From NCBI GenBank assembly GCA_937879855.1, contig CALFMO010000066.1:1-64000 (forward strand): 64,000 bases of DNA, given 5' to 3'. This DNA comes from an uncultured Acidobacteriaceae bacterium. GTDB taxonomy: Bacteria > Acidobacteriota > Terriglobia > Terriglobales > Acidobacteriaceae. Positions 24,351 to 32,547 of the stretch are shown piece after piece. A model generated the notes under the pieces. It was not told the DNA's origin. It ran no database searches and was given only the letters and a program-made list of their open reading frames with translations. The first letter of the stretch is position 1; every line of letters begins with the position of its first letter. A program made the translations under genes and the position numbers.

Positions 24351-24571
24351 ATTGGCCCCGGAGTTCGGGCGACGCCTGGACCCGACCCACCGGCCGGTGA
24401 ATCGGGATGCGCGAGCACTCGGTTACGCGGAGTTTTGAAGGAATCTTTCGGATCGTTGCCCATCGGACACGCTCCTGCTCAATGCGGAACTTCATGAGGC
24501 CACACGGAGCTTGGCCTGGGAGGAATAGCGAAATTGTGTTCCTAACCTGAAACGCTGTCAACCGATGAAAT

Positions 24572-25471
24572 TCATGTATTTTCGAGGACTTTGCAGTCTT
24601 TACACGGGCCGGCCTGCCCGCCATCGGCTAGCGTCTTTGCTTTCTGAAGAAGGTATTCGACCATCCCACCAGAGATGTCTGTGCCAATTATCAATTGTGG
24701 CGAGGCGAAATAGCAGGGCTTATTGGATTCCAGGAGATATAAACGTCCGGTTGGATGCTCCAAAATGTCGACTCCACCGAATTCATGCCCGAGCGCGCGA
24801 ACAGCAGCGACGGCGACTTCCTCCAGAGCGGGTGGGGCGAGGGCACGGTAATCCTCCTCTGCATCGCTGCCAGACGTACGGAAGTCGTCTATGTTGGTGA
24901 CATTGCGGTAGTGCGACACCACGCGATTTCCCACAACGATGGCACGCCAATGCGTGGCGGGGTGCACATAGGAACAGAGTACCGGACAGCTTCCGCTAGC
25001 CAGCACATAGTCGACGACCGAGAAAAGGCTGGGAAGAGAATCGACGCGAGTCACGCCCATGCCGCGAGAGAATCCAGAGAACTTAAGGATCACGGGAAAT
25101 CCACCCATCCGCTCCACGTAGTGGCGCAGTAAGCGGCGATCAGGTGTTGTAACGTGCACCCAACGTGGTACCGGAATACCCGCCCGTTGAAAAACGAGCA
25201 ACGGGCTCGCTTTTCGTGTCAGAGGGCCGTCTGCACTCGAATAGAAAGTAGCCACACCCTCGTTATACAAATGCTCCTCGACAAAGCCGGCTGCGGCGGA
25301 AGTGCCGGCGCAATACAGCATGTCGCCCCTGCTCGCACGGCGGCCAGGTTCGTAGTCGAAAGTGCTGGCATCGACTTCCACAAATTCAATATCTCGTTGA
25401 TCACAAGATTCACGAAGAAGCCGCACCGTCTCTGCGGGCACATTGGCGTTGACAAAATAGAACTTGGGCAT
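24572..25471 (-). CDS. ATP-grasp ligase (RimK-like)
   Basis: The 299-residue protein has a pre-ATP-grasp N-terminus (PKFYFVNANVPAETVRLL) and an ATP-grasp core. Visible are FPVILKFSGFSRGMGVTRVD with the nucleotide-binding Lys and flexible loop, HWRAIVVGNRVVSHYRN, and the metal-binding GVDILEHPTG and YLLESNKPCYF with the conserved Glu and Asn. A short C-terminal tail carries CKDC. Such enzymes form amide or ester bonds through an acyl phosphate, including in RimK, glutathione-synthetase-like and graspetide ligases. It follows the PqqD-like repeat protein after 36 bases, which suggests that protein as substrate. A GTG at 25495 is an alternative start. Confidence 0.85.
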   Translation of the reverse strand: MPKFYFVNANVPAETVRLLRESCDQRDIEFVEVDASTFDYEPGRRASRGDMLYCAGTSAAAGFVEEHLYNEGVATFYSSADGPLTRKASPLLVFQRAGIPVPRWVHVTTPDRRLLRHYVERMGGFPVILKFSGFSRGMGVTRVDSLPSLFSVVDYVLASGSCPVLCSYVHPATHWRAIVVGNRVVSHYRNVTNIDDFRTSGSDAEEDYRALAPPALEEVAVAAVRALGHEFGGVDILEHPTGRLYLLESNKPCYFASPQLIIGTDISGGMVEYLLQKAKTLADGGQAGPCKDCKVLENT

Positions 25472-25507
25472 ATCAGAGAAGCTCAATGTAAGCACAAAAT
25501 TGTGGAC

Positions 25508-26638
25508 TTACTTCTGTGTCTGCGTGTTGGCGGACCGCCGACTGCTTAGAAACTGGTACGCAGCTTCCGGATCATAAAACTCCAGATGCAGATTGTCGGA
25601 GCTAAGGGCATAGCGCCAGTTGTCACCAATAGCGGGGCTCGTTACATATTCCAACACAAGGTGTGTCTTTTTTTGAGAATCGCCGGGTAGCAAGGGTGGG
25701 GTGCTAAGATCGAAGACGGGTACCTCGAAGCCCGCATTAGCATACCGGGTCATGGCGGGGCCAGAAAACCTCAGTGTCAGTCCAAAAAATAAATGCTGCG
25801 TTTTTTGGAATAGATCCGCGTAGTTGTCAGCCCGCAGGTTCGGTGTGGCGCCGATGCTTGCCCTTTCCCAAACCTTGCGTAATTCTGGAATCTCCGACAA
25901 TTTGTGCCCGACAATGTCATAGAGCTTCGGCCATGAGGCCTGCATCTTCCGCGTCACCTGCTCTCTAACAACGGCATGTTTGCGCTCCGATTCGTTGATT
26001 TGATCGATTGTCCTTTTGAATTCGCTCTTGCGGCGTTTTTCCGCGTCCTGCTGCCGGTTCCAGTCCTGCTTGTCATCCGTCTTGCGGGCGCGCTCTTTGT
26101 CGCTCGCTTCGCGATTACCCGCCTTCGTGTTACTCTCCTTGTCGCTGGCCTCGTGATTGCCAGCTTTCGTGTTGTACTCCTTGTTGCTGGCCTCGCGATT
26201 ATCCGCCTTGCGGTTGTACTCCTTGTTGCTGCTCTCCTTGCTGTCGGACTCGTTGTACTGGAACAAACCGCCTGCCCTGGCGGAGCCCCCTGACAAGATC
26301 CAGGCCGCGGCGCTGACAACCGGCGCAATGCGCGCTAGCAGCGAGCGTCGGGAAACGTTGCCCTCCGCAGCTGGCGGAGCTACGCGTTCCTCAATAAGGC
26401 CGATATCAGCAAGAAAATCGAGAGCGGAAAAAACTTCTTCGTTATGCACAACTCGGTCAAAGGCTCGGCTGGCAGCCTGAGCCAGCGCTTCGAGGTTGCG
26501 TGAGCCGTCAGAAAGCTCCCAGATGAGTTCAGCCATAGGATCCAGAATGAACTCGCGGCCGGTATCGACCATCTCCAGTCGCAAGAGTCCATCCTTACCG
26601 CGTCTCACGGTGGGCTTGCCAATCGCCTTGGGCTTCAT
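25508..26638 (-). CDS. PqqD-like domain protein with signal segment and 14-residue repeats
   Basis: Residues 10-85 resemble PqqD, the RiPP-recognition fold (LLRLEMVDTGREFILDPMAE, LIWELSDGSRNLEALAQAA and ALDFLADIGLIEE). A twin-arginine and hydrophobic stretch follows (SRRSLLARIAPVVSAAAWIL, about 96-115), ending GSARA like a cleavage site. Then come three to four 14-residue repeats at 137-190 rich in Ser, Lys, Glu, Asn and Thr, and a C-terminal domain of about 170 residues with no known match. A strong RBS (GGAGGT, 5 bases before the ATG) marks the start. PqqD domains usually present peptides to modifying enzymes, so a self-presented substrate for the adjacent ATP-grasp enzyme is a reasonable hypothesis. 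Confidence 0.75.
   Translation of the reverse strand: MKPKAIGKPTVRRGKDGLLRLEMVDTGREFILDPMAELIWELSDGSRNLEALAQAASRAFDRVVHNEEVFSALDFLADIGLIEERVAPPAAEGNVSRRSLLARIAPVVSAAAWILSGGSARAGGLFQYNESDSKESSNKEYNRKADNREASNKEYNTKAGNHEASDKESNTKAGNREASDKERARKTDDKQDWNRQQDAEKRRKSEFKRTIDQINESERKHAVVREQVTRKMQASWPKLYDIVGHKLSEIPELRKVWERASIGATPNLRADNYADLFQKTQHLFFGLTLRFSGPAMTRYANAGFEVPVFDLSTPPLLPGDSQKKTHLVLEYVTSPAIGDNWRYALSSDNLHLEFYDPEAAYQFLSSRRSANTQTQK
26090..26230 (-). repeat. 42-bp coding repeats (14-residue units)
   Basis: Residues 137-150, 151-164 and 165-178 read SNKEYNRKADNREA, SNKEYNTKAGNHEA and SDKESNTKAGNREA, with a fourth degenerate unit starting SDKERARKTDDK. Each unit offers Ser, Lys, Glu and Thr or Asn side chains at fixed spacing. 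The DNA repeats with a 42-bp period. Confidence 0.85.
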
Positions 26639-27007
26639 GATCCACCTCCGAAACCAGAAAGAGATTAAACCTAAATCAAGCCCGAACCCCGCCTAATTCC
26701 GCGCGCGTGAGGCTCGAAGGATTAGTGCACCCGAGAGGCGGAACGTTTCTCACGGGCAAACCCATTGATGAGTGTACGGTGATTCTGCAATAGCTAACCG
26801 CCTTGCGGGCAGAAAAGTAGGTGTTCAACGTCCGGACTTATCCGCCCCGTGTTTGTAAACATCACCTAATTCGCGCAGGAGTTCTGGTAACTTCCCTGTT
26901 TTTCGGTCTTTTGAAAACGTGTCCGCAATTTCGCTTGATTTGCGAATGCTCGTATTACTGCGGCTGAATAAGTGAAACAGCATTACCGCCAGTCCGCTAG
27001 GGAAAAC
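26639..27007. other. Intergenic region upstream of the PqqD-like gene
   Basis: This 370-base stretch shows no supported gene. It must contain the promoter of the minus-strand PqqD, ATP-grasp and deaminase set; no clear -35/-10 pair or operator stands out. Confidence 0.4.
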
Positions 27008-27397
27008 TCAGACCAGCGTCGCAGTTGGAAAGTGTGCGGCTTCAATCGTCAGGTTCATCAGCGCTCGATTGCCAATTAACGGCCAGTCCACTCCACAGGT
27101 ATTTTTGAGTTCGTTGAGAAAATCTGGCCACTTTCCTCCCAACACCTCGATGCATCCCAGCGATCCGCCCACCTGCCCCAAGGCTTCGTTTGCTCCTTCG
27201 TGAATAAGGAAGCCTTTGCCCGGCAGAATGCGCCATGCGCCAGCAAAGGGTCCTCCCGTGAACGAGTGTGGACTGTACCCAGGTACCCAACTGGGATGAA
27301 CGTTGTGCGGGGCATTTAATCCCGCATCCGAAATGCGGCTGGGCTGAATGGTACCCTTGTTCTGCAGGCCAAACCGTACAACCTCGTACTTCGTGGC
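27008..27397 (-). pseudogene. C-terminal fragment with an L,D-transpeptidase-like motif
   Basis: After the fumarylacetoacetase-like sequence breaks off at about 27398, the frame continues about 129 residues. It contains AWRILPGKGFLIHEGANEAL and QVGGSLGCIEVLGG, resembling the H...GSxGCI catalytic box of YkuD-type L,D-transpeptidases. It has no start of its own and no signal peptide, so it is the 3-prime part of another gene fused by deletion. The family assignment is tentative. Confidence 0.4.
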
Positions 27398-28195
27398 GCC
27401 AGCCTTGAGATATCGCGGAGGATTCATCCCAAGACCCACGCCAGCCGGCGTTCCCGTGCTGATGACATCTCCGGGAAGGAGCGTCATGAACTGGCTGACG
27501 TACCCAACCAGCGTGCGACATCAAAGATCATGTTGGCCGTGGAGCTATTTTGCCGAGTCTCGCCGTTGACTTTGAGCCACATCGCAAGTCGACCGACGTC
27601 CGAGATCTCATCGGGTGTTGCGAGGAAGGGGCCCAGAGGAGCGAAAGTGTCTGCACTCTTTCCTTTCACCCATTGGCCGCCTCGCTCCAACTGAAAGCTG
27701 CGCTCGGAATAGTCGTTGTGCAAAACATAACCCGCCACAAAGTCAAGCGCATCTTCACGCGAGACATAAAGGGCCTTTTTGCCAATTACCACGGCAACTT
27801 CGACCTCCCAGTCAACCTTGGTGGCGCCTCTTGGAATCACGAGGGGATCATTCGGGCCCACCAGAGATGTTGTTGATTTGAAGAAGATGACTGGCTCCTT
27901 CGGAAGTTCCATCTTGCTCTCGGCTGCGTGATCCCTGAAGTTGAGACCTATGCACACGATCTTACTCGGCCTGCCGATGGGTGGGCCCCGGCGAACCGAG
28001 GGCGACACGCGTGCTGCCGTGCCCTCGATGATGGGTCCACTCGCGCAGTTGCGCGAGGCCATCGCCGTCGAAGAACTCCTCGTCATAATCGAACACACCG
28101 GTGGGGCGAAATCCAGAAGTGTCGATGAACGTGCCGTCATTGAGCAGGAGTCCGGGCTGTTCTTTCCCTGGTTCACCAAAACGAATCAGCTTCAT
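27398..28195 (-). pseudogene. Fumarylacetoacetate hydrolase family protein, frameshifted and truncated
   Basis: From an ATG at 28195 the frame reads MKLIRFGEPGKEQPGLLLND; near 28060-28100 it changes frame and continues PSKIVCIGLNFRDHAAESKM, EPVIFFKSTTSLVGPNDPLV, KVDWEVEVAVVIGKKA and YVLHNDYSERSFQLERGGQW. Near 27500 it shifts again to MTLLPGDVISTGTPAGVGLG and then loses identity after RYLKAG. These are the conserved blocks of FAH-family hydrolases with the metal-binding Glu residues. In L-fucose catabolism such an enzyme cleaves 2,4-diketo-3-deoxy-L-fuconate to pyruvate and lactate, which fits the neighbouring LacI gene and fucosidase, but this copy is broken at three points. Confidence 0.75.
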
Positions 28196-28427
28196 GCAAA
28201 CAGGCTCCTCCTCGTCCGCTGCGACTTGGCTGTCCGGGCATGATCTACACTAGTAGATTCCGAGCCACGCCCGGGCATGTGGCAAGAGCAACAGTTCTTG
28301 GGCACCCGAGCCACACCAACGCAACCCATTAGGACGAAAGCCTTCTGGCATCCGTATCCACCTAGAAACCCTTAGGTTGCAAACAGTAAGGTTGCTCGTT
28401 TGGAAGAGAGCTAGCTCTCAGATCCAC

Positions 28428-28456
28428 TTGACACTAGGCGTAGGGTAAACGATAAA
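28428..28456 (+). promoter_or_regulatory. Predicted promoter upstream of the LacI gene
   Basis: TTGACA at 28428-28433 and GATAAA at 28451-28456 are 17 bases apart. The -10 box lies inside GGGTAAACGATAAAG (28443-28457), which resembles the reverse complement of 36255-36269 at the TonB receptor promoter (12 of 15 bases). The gene starts about 170 bases downstream. Confidence 0.45.
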
Positions 28457-28573
28457 GTAAACGGGATCGCAGGGTCAACCCTGTTTTACCGATTCCGGCG
28501 GTGGGTGTGCTAGTTAAGATTTGGGCAACCCCAGTTGACCTACTCCGGCGCTGCAGTTAAAGAACCTTGGTTC

Positions 28574-28587
28574 ACTTTAAAGTTAAC
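28574..28587. promoter_or_regulatory. Palindromic operator candidate before the LacI gene
   Basis: ACTTTAAAGT is a perfect 10-bp palindrome overlapping GTTAAC. The 10-mer TAAAGTTAAC (28578-28587) occurs again, inverted, at 36181-36190 in the promoter of the TonB receptor at 32548. A near copy, TAAAGTAAAC, is at 28453-28462. The position 40 bases before the start suggests autoregulation. Confidence 0.4.
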
Positions 28588-28627
28588 AGCCGCCGGCCGT
28601 AATTGCGAATACTGAATTTTGGTACAT

Positions 28628-29650
28628 ATGAGCGTTCGAATGAAGGACATAGCCAAAGATCTTGGCGTGTCGATCGTAACCATCTCGAAGGTCTTGCGGA
28701 ATCACCCGGACGTGGGAGAGGAGATGCGCGAGCGCGTTCTCGCCCGGATAAAGGAACTGGATTATCGACCGAACCTTGCCGCACGCAGTCTCGTCACCGG
28801 ACGCACGTATTTAGTCGGATTGATCGTCCCCAGTTTGCTCCACTCCTTTTTTGCCGAAATCGCAAAGTCCCTCTCCGAGATTCTTCGGGAGAACGGCTAC
28901 TACTTAATCATCTCCTCCTCCGAGGAAGACCCTGAGCTCGAAGAACAGGAAGTTCGTCAGCTTCTGGCGCGCCGACTCGACACGCTGATCATCGCTTCTT
29001 GCAGGTCAACAGTGGAGGTCTTTTTCCGAATCGAGAAACACAAGACGCCGTATGTATTGATTGACAGAAGCTTTCCCGCGCTGGCTGCTAACTTTGTCGG
29101 GGTTGACGATGTAGCAGTGGGAATGCTCGCCACGCAGCACCTGATTGACATCGGCTGCAAGCGGATTGCCCACATTCGCGGCCCGAAAACAAGCCCTGGT
29201 CTTCAGCGGTTCGAGGGATACGAGCGAGTATTGGCGCAAAACGGGAGGAACATGGTTGATGAATATGTCATCACCGAACGGAAAGGCGATGTCGGGACGA
29301 GACAGCATGGCGAGGAAGCCATGAACCAACTGTTAAGTCGTACCCCAAAACCCGATGGCGTCTTCTGCTTCAACGATCCCTTAGCCATAGGAGCGATCAA
29401 TGAAGCCCTGAATCAGGGCCTGCGAATACCCGAGGACATCGCCATAATCGGCTGCGGCAATCTCCAGTACGATGACTCGCTCCGCATACCTCTTTCCAGC
29501 ATCAACCAGCACAGTCGTCGGATTGGAGAAGAAACGGCCCGTTTAGTCCTGAATATATTGAAATTCAAAGTACCTCCAAAGCCTGAGACTGTCGTGCTGC
29601 AGCCAGAATTAGTCGCGCGCGCGTCGACGGCGCGTCGACGCCGAGAATAG
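28628..29650 (+). CDS. LacI-family transcriptional regulator
   Basis: The 340-residue protein has a LacI helix-turn-helix (MKDIAKDLGVSIVTISKVLR, then HPDVGEEMRERVLARIKELD) and hinge helix (PNLAARSLVTGRT), followed by a periplasmic-binding-like sugar domain (YLVGLIVPSLLHSFFAEIAK, DGVFCFNDPLAIGAINEAL). It is intact. A TTG at 28619 is an alternative start. It is divergent from the FAH-family pseudogene and faces the fucosidase gene, so L-fucose or a derivative is the likely effector; that is inferred from context, not from residues. Confidence 0.93.
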   Translation: MSVRMKDIAKDLGVSIVTISKVLRNHPDVGEEMRERVLARIKELDYRPNLAARSLVTGRTYLVGLIVPSLLHSFFAEIAKSLSEILRENGYYLIISSSEEDPELEEQEVRQLLARRLDTLIIASCRSTVEVFFRIEKHKTPYVLIDRSFPALAANFVGVDDVAVGMLATQHLIDIGCKRIAHIRGPKTSPGLQRFEGYERVLAQNGRNMVDEYVITERKGDVGTRQHGEEAMNQLLSRTPKPDGVFCFNDPLAIGAINEALNQGLRIPEDIAIIGCGNLQYDDSLRIPLSSINQHSRRIGEETARLVLNILKFKVPPKPETVVLQPELVARASTARRRRE

Positions 29651-29692
29651 TCTTTTGTCCTTAACAATCGACTGAATCTGGCAACTCGAAGG

Positions 29693-31126
29693 TTACGATT
29701 TTGGATTGCTCATCTTCAGCACATAGGCGTAACGCCCGGCAAAATGGGAAGGTAATTTGATTTCGACGTCCTCGCCACGTTGAACCCATTCAAGGGCTTC
29801 ATTCTCTCCTAGCAAGGAAATTGACGAGCCGGCCTTGGGTGCAAGGTTCTTCAGCGTTACACGGCCCGTCTTAGGCTCGCCCAGGAGAGTCACATAAAGA
29901 AAAGAATCTTTCTGAGTGAAGCGAGTAGGAATGTGGTCGACGGTCTCCCCCTCGGCCCGGATCCACGGGCGCGTGGCGTAAATCGCTTCACCGTTCTGTT
30001 TGAGCCATGCGCCCAATGCTTCCAACCGGCTCATCTGGACAGCAGGAATTGTTCCGTCGGCTTCGGGCCCAACGTCGAGCAGGAGGTTTCCGTTCTTGCT
30101 TACAATATCGACAAGCAAATAAATCAGCTTCTCCGGGGCGATTGTTTCGGCCTCACCCTCAGCACGGTTGTATCCGAACGAGCGACCCAGACCGCGACAT
30201 TCTTCCCACTTGGTTGGACTGATCTTATCGAGCGTCTGGTATTCGGGCGATTTGAAGTCGGAATGCTTCACACCGAAGCGGTCGTCAATTACTCCGTCAG
30301 GAACCGTGTTGTAGTACTCCGCCATGATCTCCAGCGGATGCCCCGACTTGGGATAGTCAATGTCATTCCATAGCACGGCGGGACGATAGCGGCTGATCAA
30401 CTCCCGGAGTTGTGTGTCTGCATATTTGCCATAGGCTTCGCTTTGCGGCTTCACTGCCTGATAATCGGCGGCTTTGGCGATCGGGCCCGGGACGAACGTC
30501 CAGTCATACCCGCCCGAGTAATAGAGGCCCATACGCAAGCCCTGGGCGCGCACCGCATTCGTCAATTCGCCCACAAGGTCACGCGAGGCATGCTGGCGGT
30601 CTGCCGGGAGGCTCGGATTGGGCGTTGCACTTGGCCATAGGGTGAACCCGTCGTGATGCTTGGTCGTGAGCACGACGTATTTCGCGCCGGCATCCCTGAA
30701 AACTTTCGCCCAGGTATCCGGATTCCATTTTTGAATGTCCTTATTGAATACCGCTGCAAAATTGTAGTAGTCGTAACTGGCGCCGTAGTGCACGCGGTGA
30801 TACTCCTGCGTCGGCGATCCATCTAGCCGCATGCTGTTCAAGTACCACTCCGCATAAGGATTGTGGTGAATGTAGTCCTGCGAAGTGAAATCGTGTTCAG
30901 GATGTGCGAGCGGCGCCCAGCCTGGCACGGAGTACAACCCCCAGTGAATGAAGATCCCCAGCTTTGCGTCTGCATACCATTCTGGCAGTGGGTGACGATT
31001 CAGGGACTCGAGCGTGGGTTCGTAATGCGCCGGGGCCTGCGTTCCCTGAGCCCAGAGCGGTACAGCAATGCGAGCAACACAGCCGACGAGGATCAGCACG
31101 ACGACGAATCTACCTTGATTGAACAT
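29693..31126 (-). CDS. Secreted GH29 alpha-L-fucosidase
   Basis: The 477-residue protein has a signal peptide (VVVLILVGCVARIAVPLWAQ) and the GH29 pattern: WYADAKLGIFIHWGLYSVPG, AKYVVLTTKHHDGFTLWPS and the likely nucleophile Asp in PAVLWNDIDYP. GNLLLDVGPEADGTIP marks the end of the barrel and a C-terminal beta domain follows. The start at 31126 is preferred over 31174 because the signal peptide follows directly. It would release L-fucose from glycans in the periplasm or outside the cell. It is convergent with the LacI gene. Confidence 0.92.
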   Translation of the reverse strand: MFNQGRFVVVLILVGCVARIAVPLWAQGTQAPAHYEPTLESLNRHPLPEWYADAKLGIFIHWGLYSVPGWAPLAHPEHDFTSQDYIHHNPYAEWYLNSMRLDGSPTQEYHRVHYGASYDYYNFAAVFNKDIQKWNPDTWAKVFRDAGAKYVVLTTKHHDGFTLWPSATPNPSLPADRQHASRDLVGELTNAVRAQGLRMGLYYSGGYDWTFVPGPIAKAADYQAVKPQSEAYGKYADTQLRELISRYRPAVLWNDIDYPKSGHPLEIMAEYYNTVPDGVIDDRFGVKHSDFKSPEYQTLDKISPTKWEECRGLGRSFGYNRAEGEAETIAPEKLIYLLVDIVSKNGNLLLDVGPEADGTIPAVQMSRLEALGAWLKQNGEAIYATRPWIRAEGETVDHIPTRFTQKDSFLYVTLLGEPKTGRVTLKNLAPKAGSSISLLGENEALEWVQRGEDVEIKLPSHFAGRYAYVLKMSNPKS

Positions 31127-31160
31127 GCGCGCTCCAGCAATCGTATTTGCAACATTGGCC

Positions 31161-32444
31161 TTAGACGTAAACATCTTGCAGCTTCATTTGAACTACGGCA
31201 TCGAGAACCCGCGAGGTGAGTTGGGCTTCGGAATAGACTCCAATCCGGTGATTACGCACCCGATGCTTCAGCTTTCGACTACTTGTATGGGAAATGAGCA
31301 CCTCCGATTCCTGCAAGGGCATGTGGCAATCGACGCAAATGCTGGCAATTGTTGCACCCAGCTTGCGAAATTTCGTGCAGTCCTTGGCTTTGTGACAGCT
31401 TAGGCAATGGGGTGAGAATGCCGCCGCATCGCGCTGCCGTCTGTGAACATCATGGCAAGTCGTACATGTCATGGTGCTGCCCTGAAAACAGCGGCTCCTG
31501 ACCAGCAGTTGGGTCTGGTTGCCATGAACATCAATAGCAGCGTCTGGCCTATACGGAATGTGCACATAATCCTCCAACGCGTCTCCCGGGGTAAAGGATA
31601 GAGCAGGAGCGAGAGGCTTGCCAGGGCCCGAGACAGAAAGCACAAATATCGATTTGCCGGTCGGGGGAAAGTAAACGCAGGATTCACGATCGGATCTTCC
31701 ATTCCAGACCTTAGGGCGATCTTTGAGGTGGGAAAAAGCACGTGCTCGCGGCCGGGACCGTGACACCTTTCGCATGGGATGCCTAAGACCAGGCTGCCTG
31801 GGTCGTAAGAATTCTCCGACTGCGGCAGCGGTTCGAATCGTCCGCTATGGCATTCCAGACACCGCGGCAACACCGGTTTGTCGAAGCGTGGAGAGCCGTC
31901 CGGAAATCGTGGACTGTTGATCCAGCCGTCCAACTCGGTCCAATAGCTGACCGGCAGTTCTAACAACTGGTCGCCCTTCCAGAACAGATGAGTCTGCCCT
32001 CTGCGGACGGAACCAAACACAATATCGATGCGCTCGGTGTGAGAGACCTTTTGGAAAGGCGTAAGCCCTTCTCCCGACTCTCGAAATATCCATCGTTGTT
32101 GGCGGTCATTTACTAGTAAATCGTGGGAGTTGACGTTCTGAGAATATTGGCGCCGTCGCTGAACTTTCCTAAGATCGCATTCCCGTCCCCCATTCGTGAG
32201 GTCAAATGATGAGCCGTCTCGAAGTATGTACTTGTCTCCGGTTGATGGCACGAGCGACACGCTTGGTCTCCGACAAATGCCGGTGAATTCTCCGGGCGTG
32301 AAGCAACGGAACTCGGTGCGGTGGCCGGCAGCGATGACTGTCCAGCGCGAGCAGCAGCAAGAAACAGAACGCATACCCTAGTTTCAACACCGTAATCGTA
32401 ATCGACTCAGTAGTGCGTACGATGCTAGATGTCCGCAGGCCCAC
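31161..32444 (-). pseudogene. Multihaem cytochrome c with several frameshifts
   Basis: Pieces in three frames read as one exported multihaem cytochrome. A signal-like start (LGYAFCFLLLLALDSHRC) comes first, then SYWTELDGWINSPRF, CLECHSG and CERCHGPG, then after shifts near 31690 and 31640 the stretch DRQIDICAFC and GPGKPLAPALSFTPGDALED, CTTCHDVH, CLSCHKAKDC and CVDCHMP. Five CxxCH haem motifs remain and one is cut by a shift. The layout matches the intact 601-residue cytochrome at 36417, so it is a decayed paralogue. Confidence 0.75.
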
Positions 32445-32495
32445 CGTAAGGGGTTCTCGCCACCGCTTTCGCCGGACGCGCTGAACGGAAAAGTG

Positions 32496-32522
32496 CCCGC
32501 TTCCGTTCTGCTCAGAAGCGGG
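32496..32522 (-). terminator. Hairpin after the second TonB receptor gene
   Basis: CCCGCTTC (32496-32503) and GAAGCGGG (32515-32522) form a perfect 8-bp stem with an 11-base loop. It lies 25 bases past the receptor stop and is followed on the minus strand by CACTTTTCC, so it is a plausible terminator. Confidence 0.5.
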
Positions 32523-32547
32523 GATTCACAAACCTTTTCGTAGAAGC

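Noticed and set aside
26090..26230. CRISPR-like array
   Set aside because: The 42-bp repeats are adjacent without unique spacers and encode in-frame 14-residue units.
31828..31840. tRNA T-arm-like GGTTCGAATCG
   Set aside because: It lies within cytochrome coding sequence and no acceptor or anticodon stems can be folded around it.
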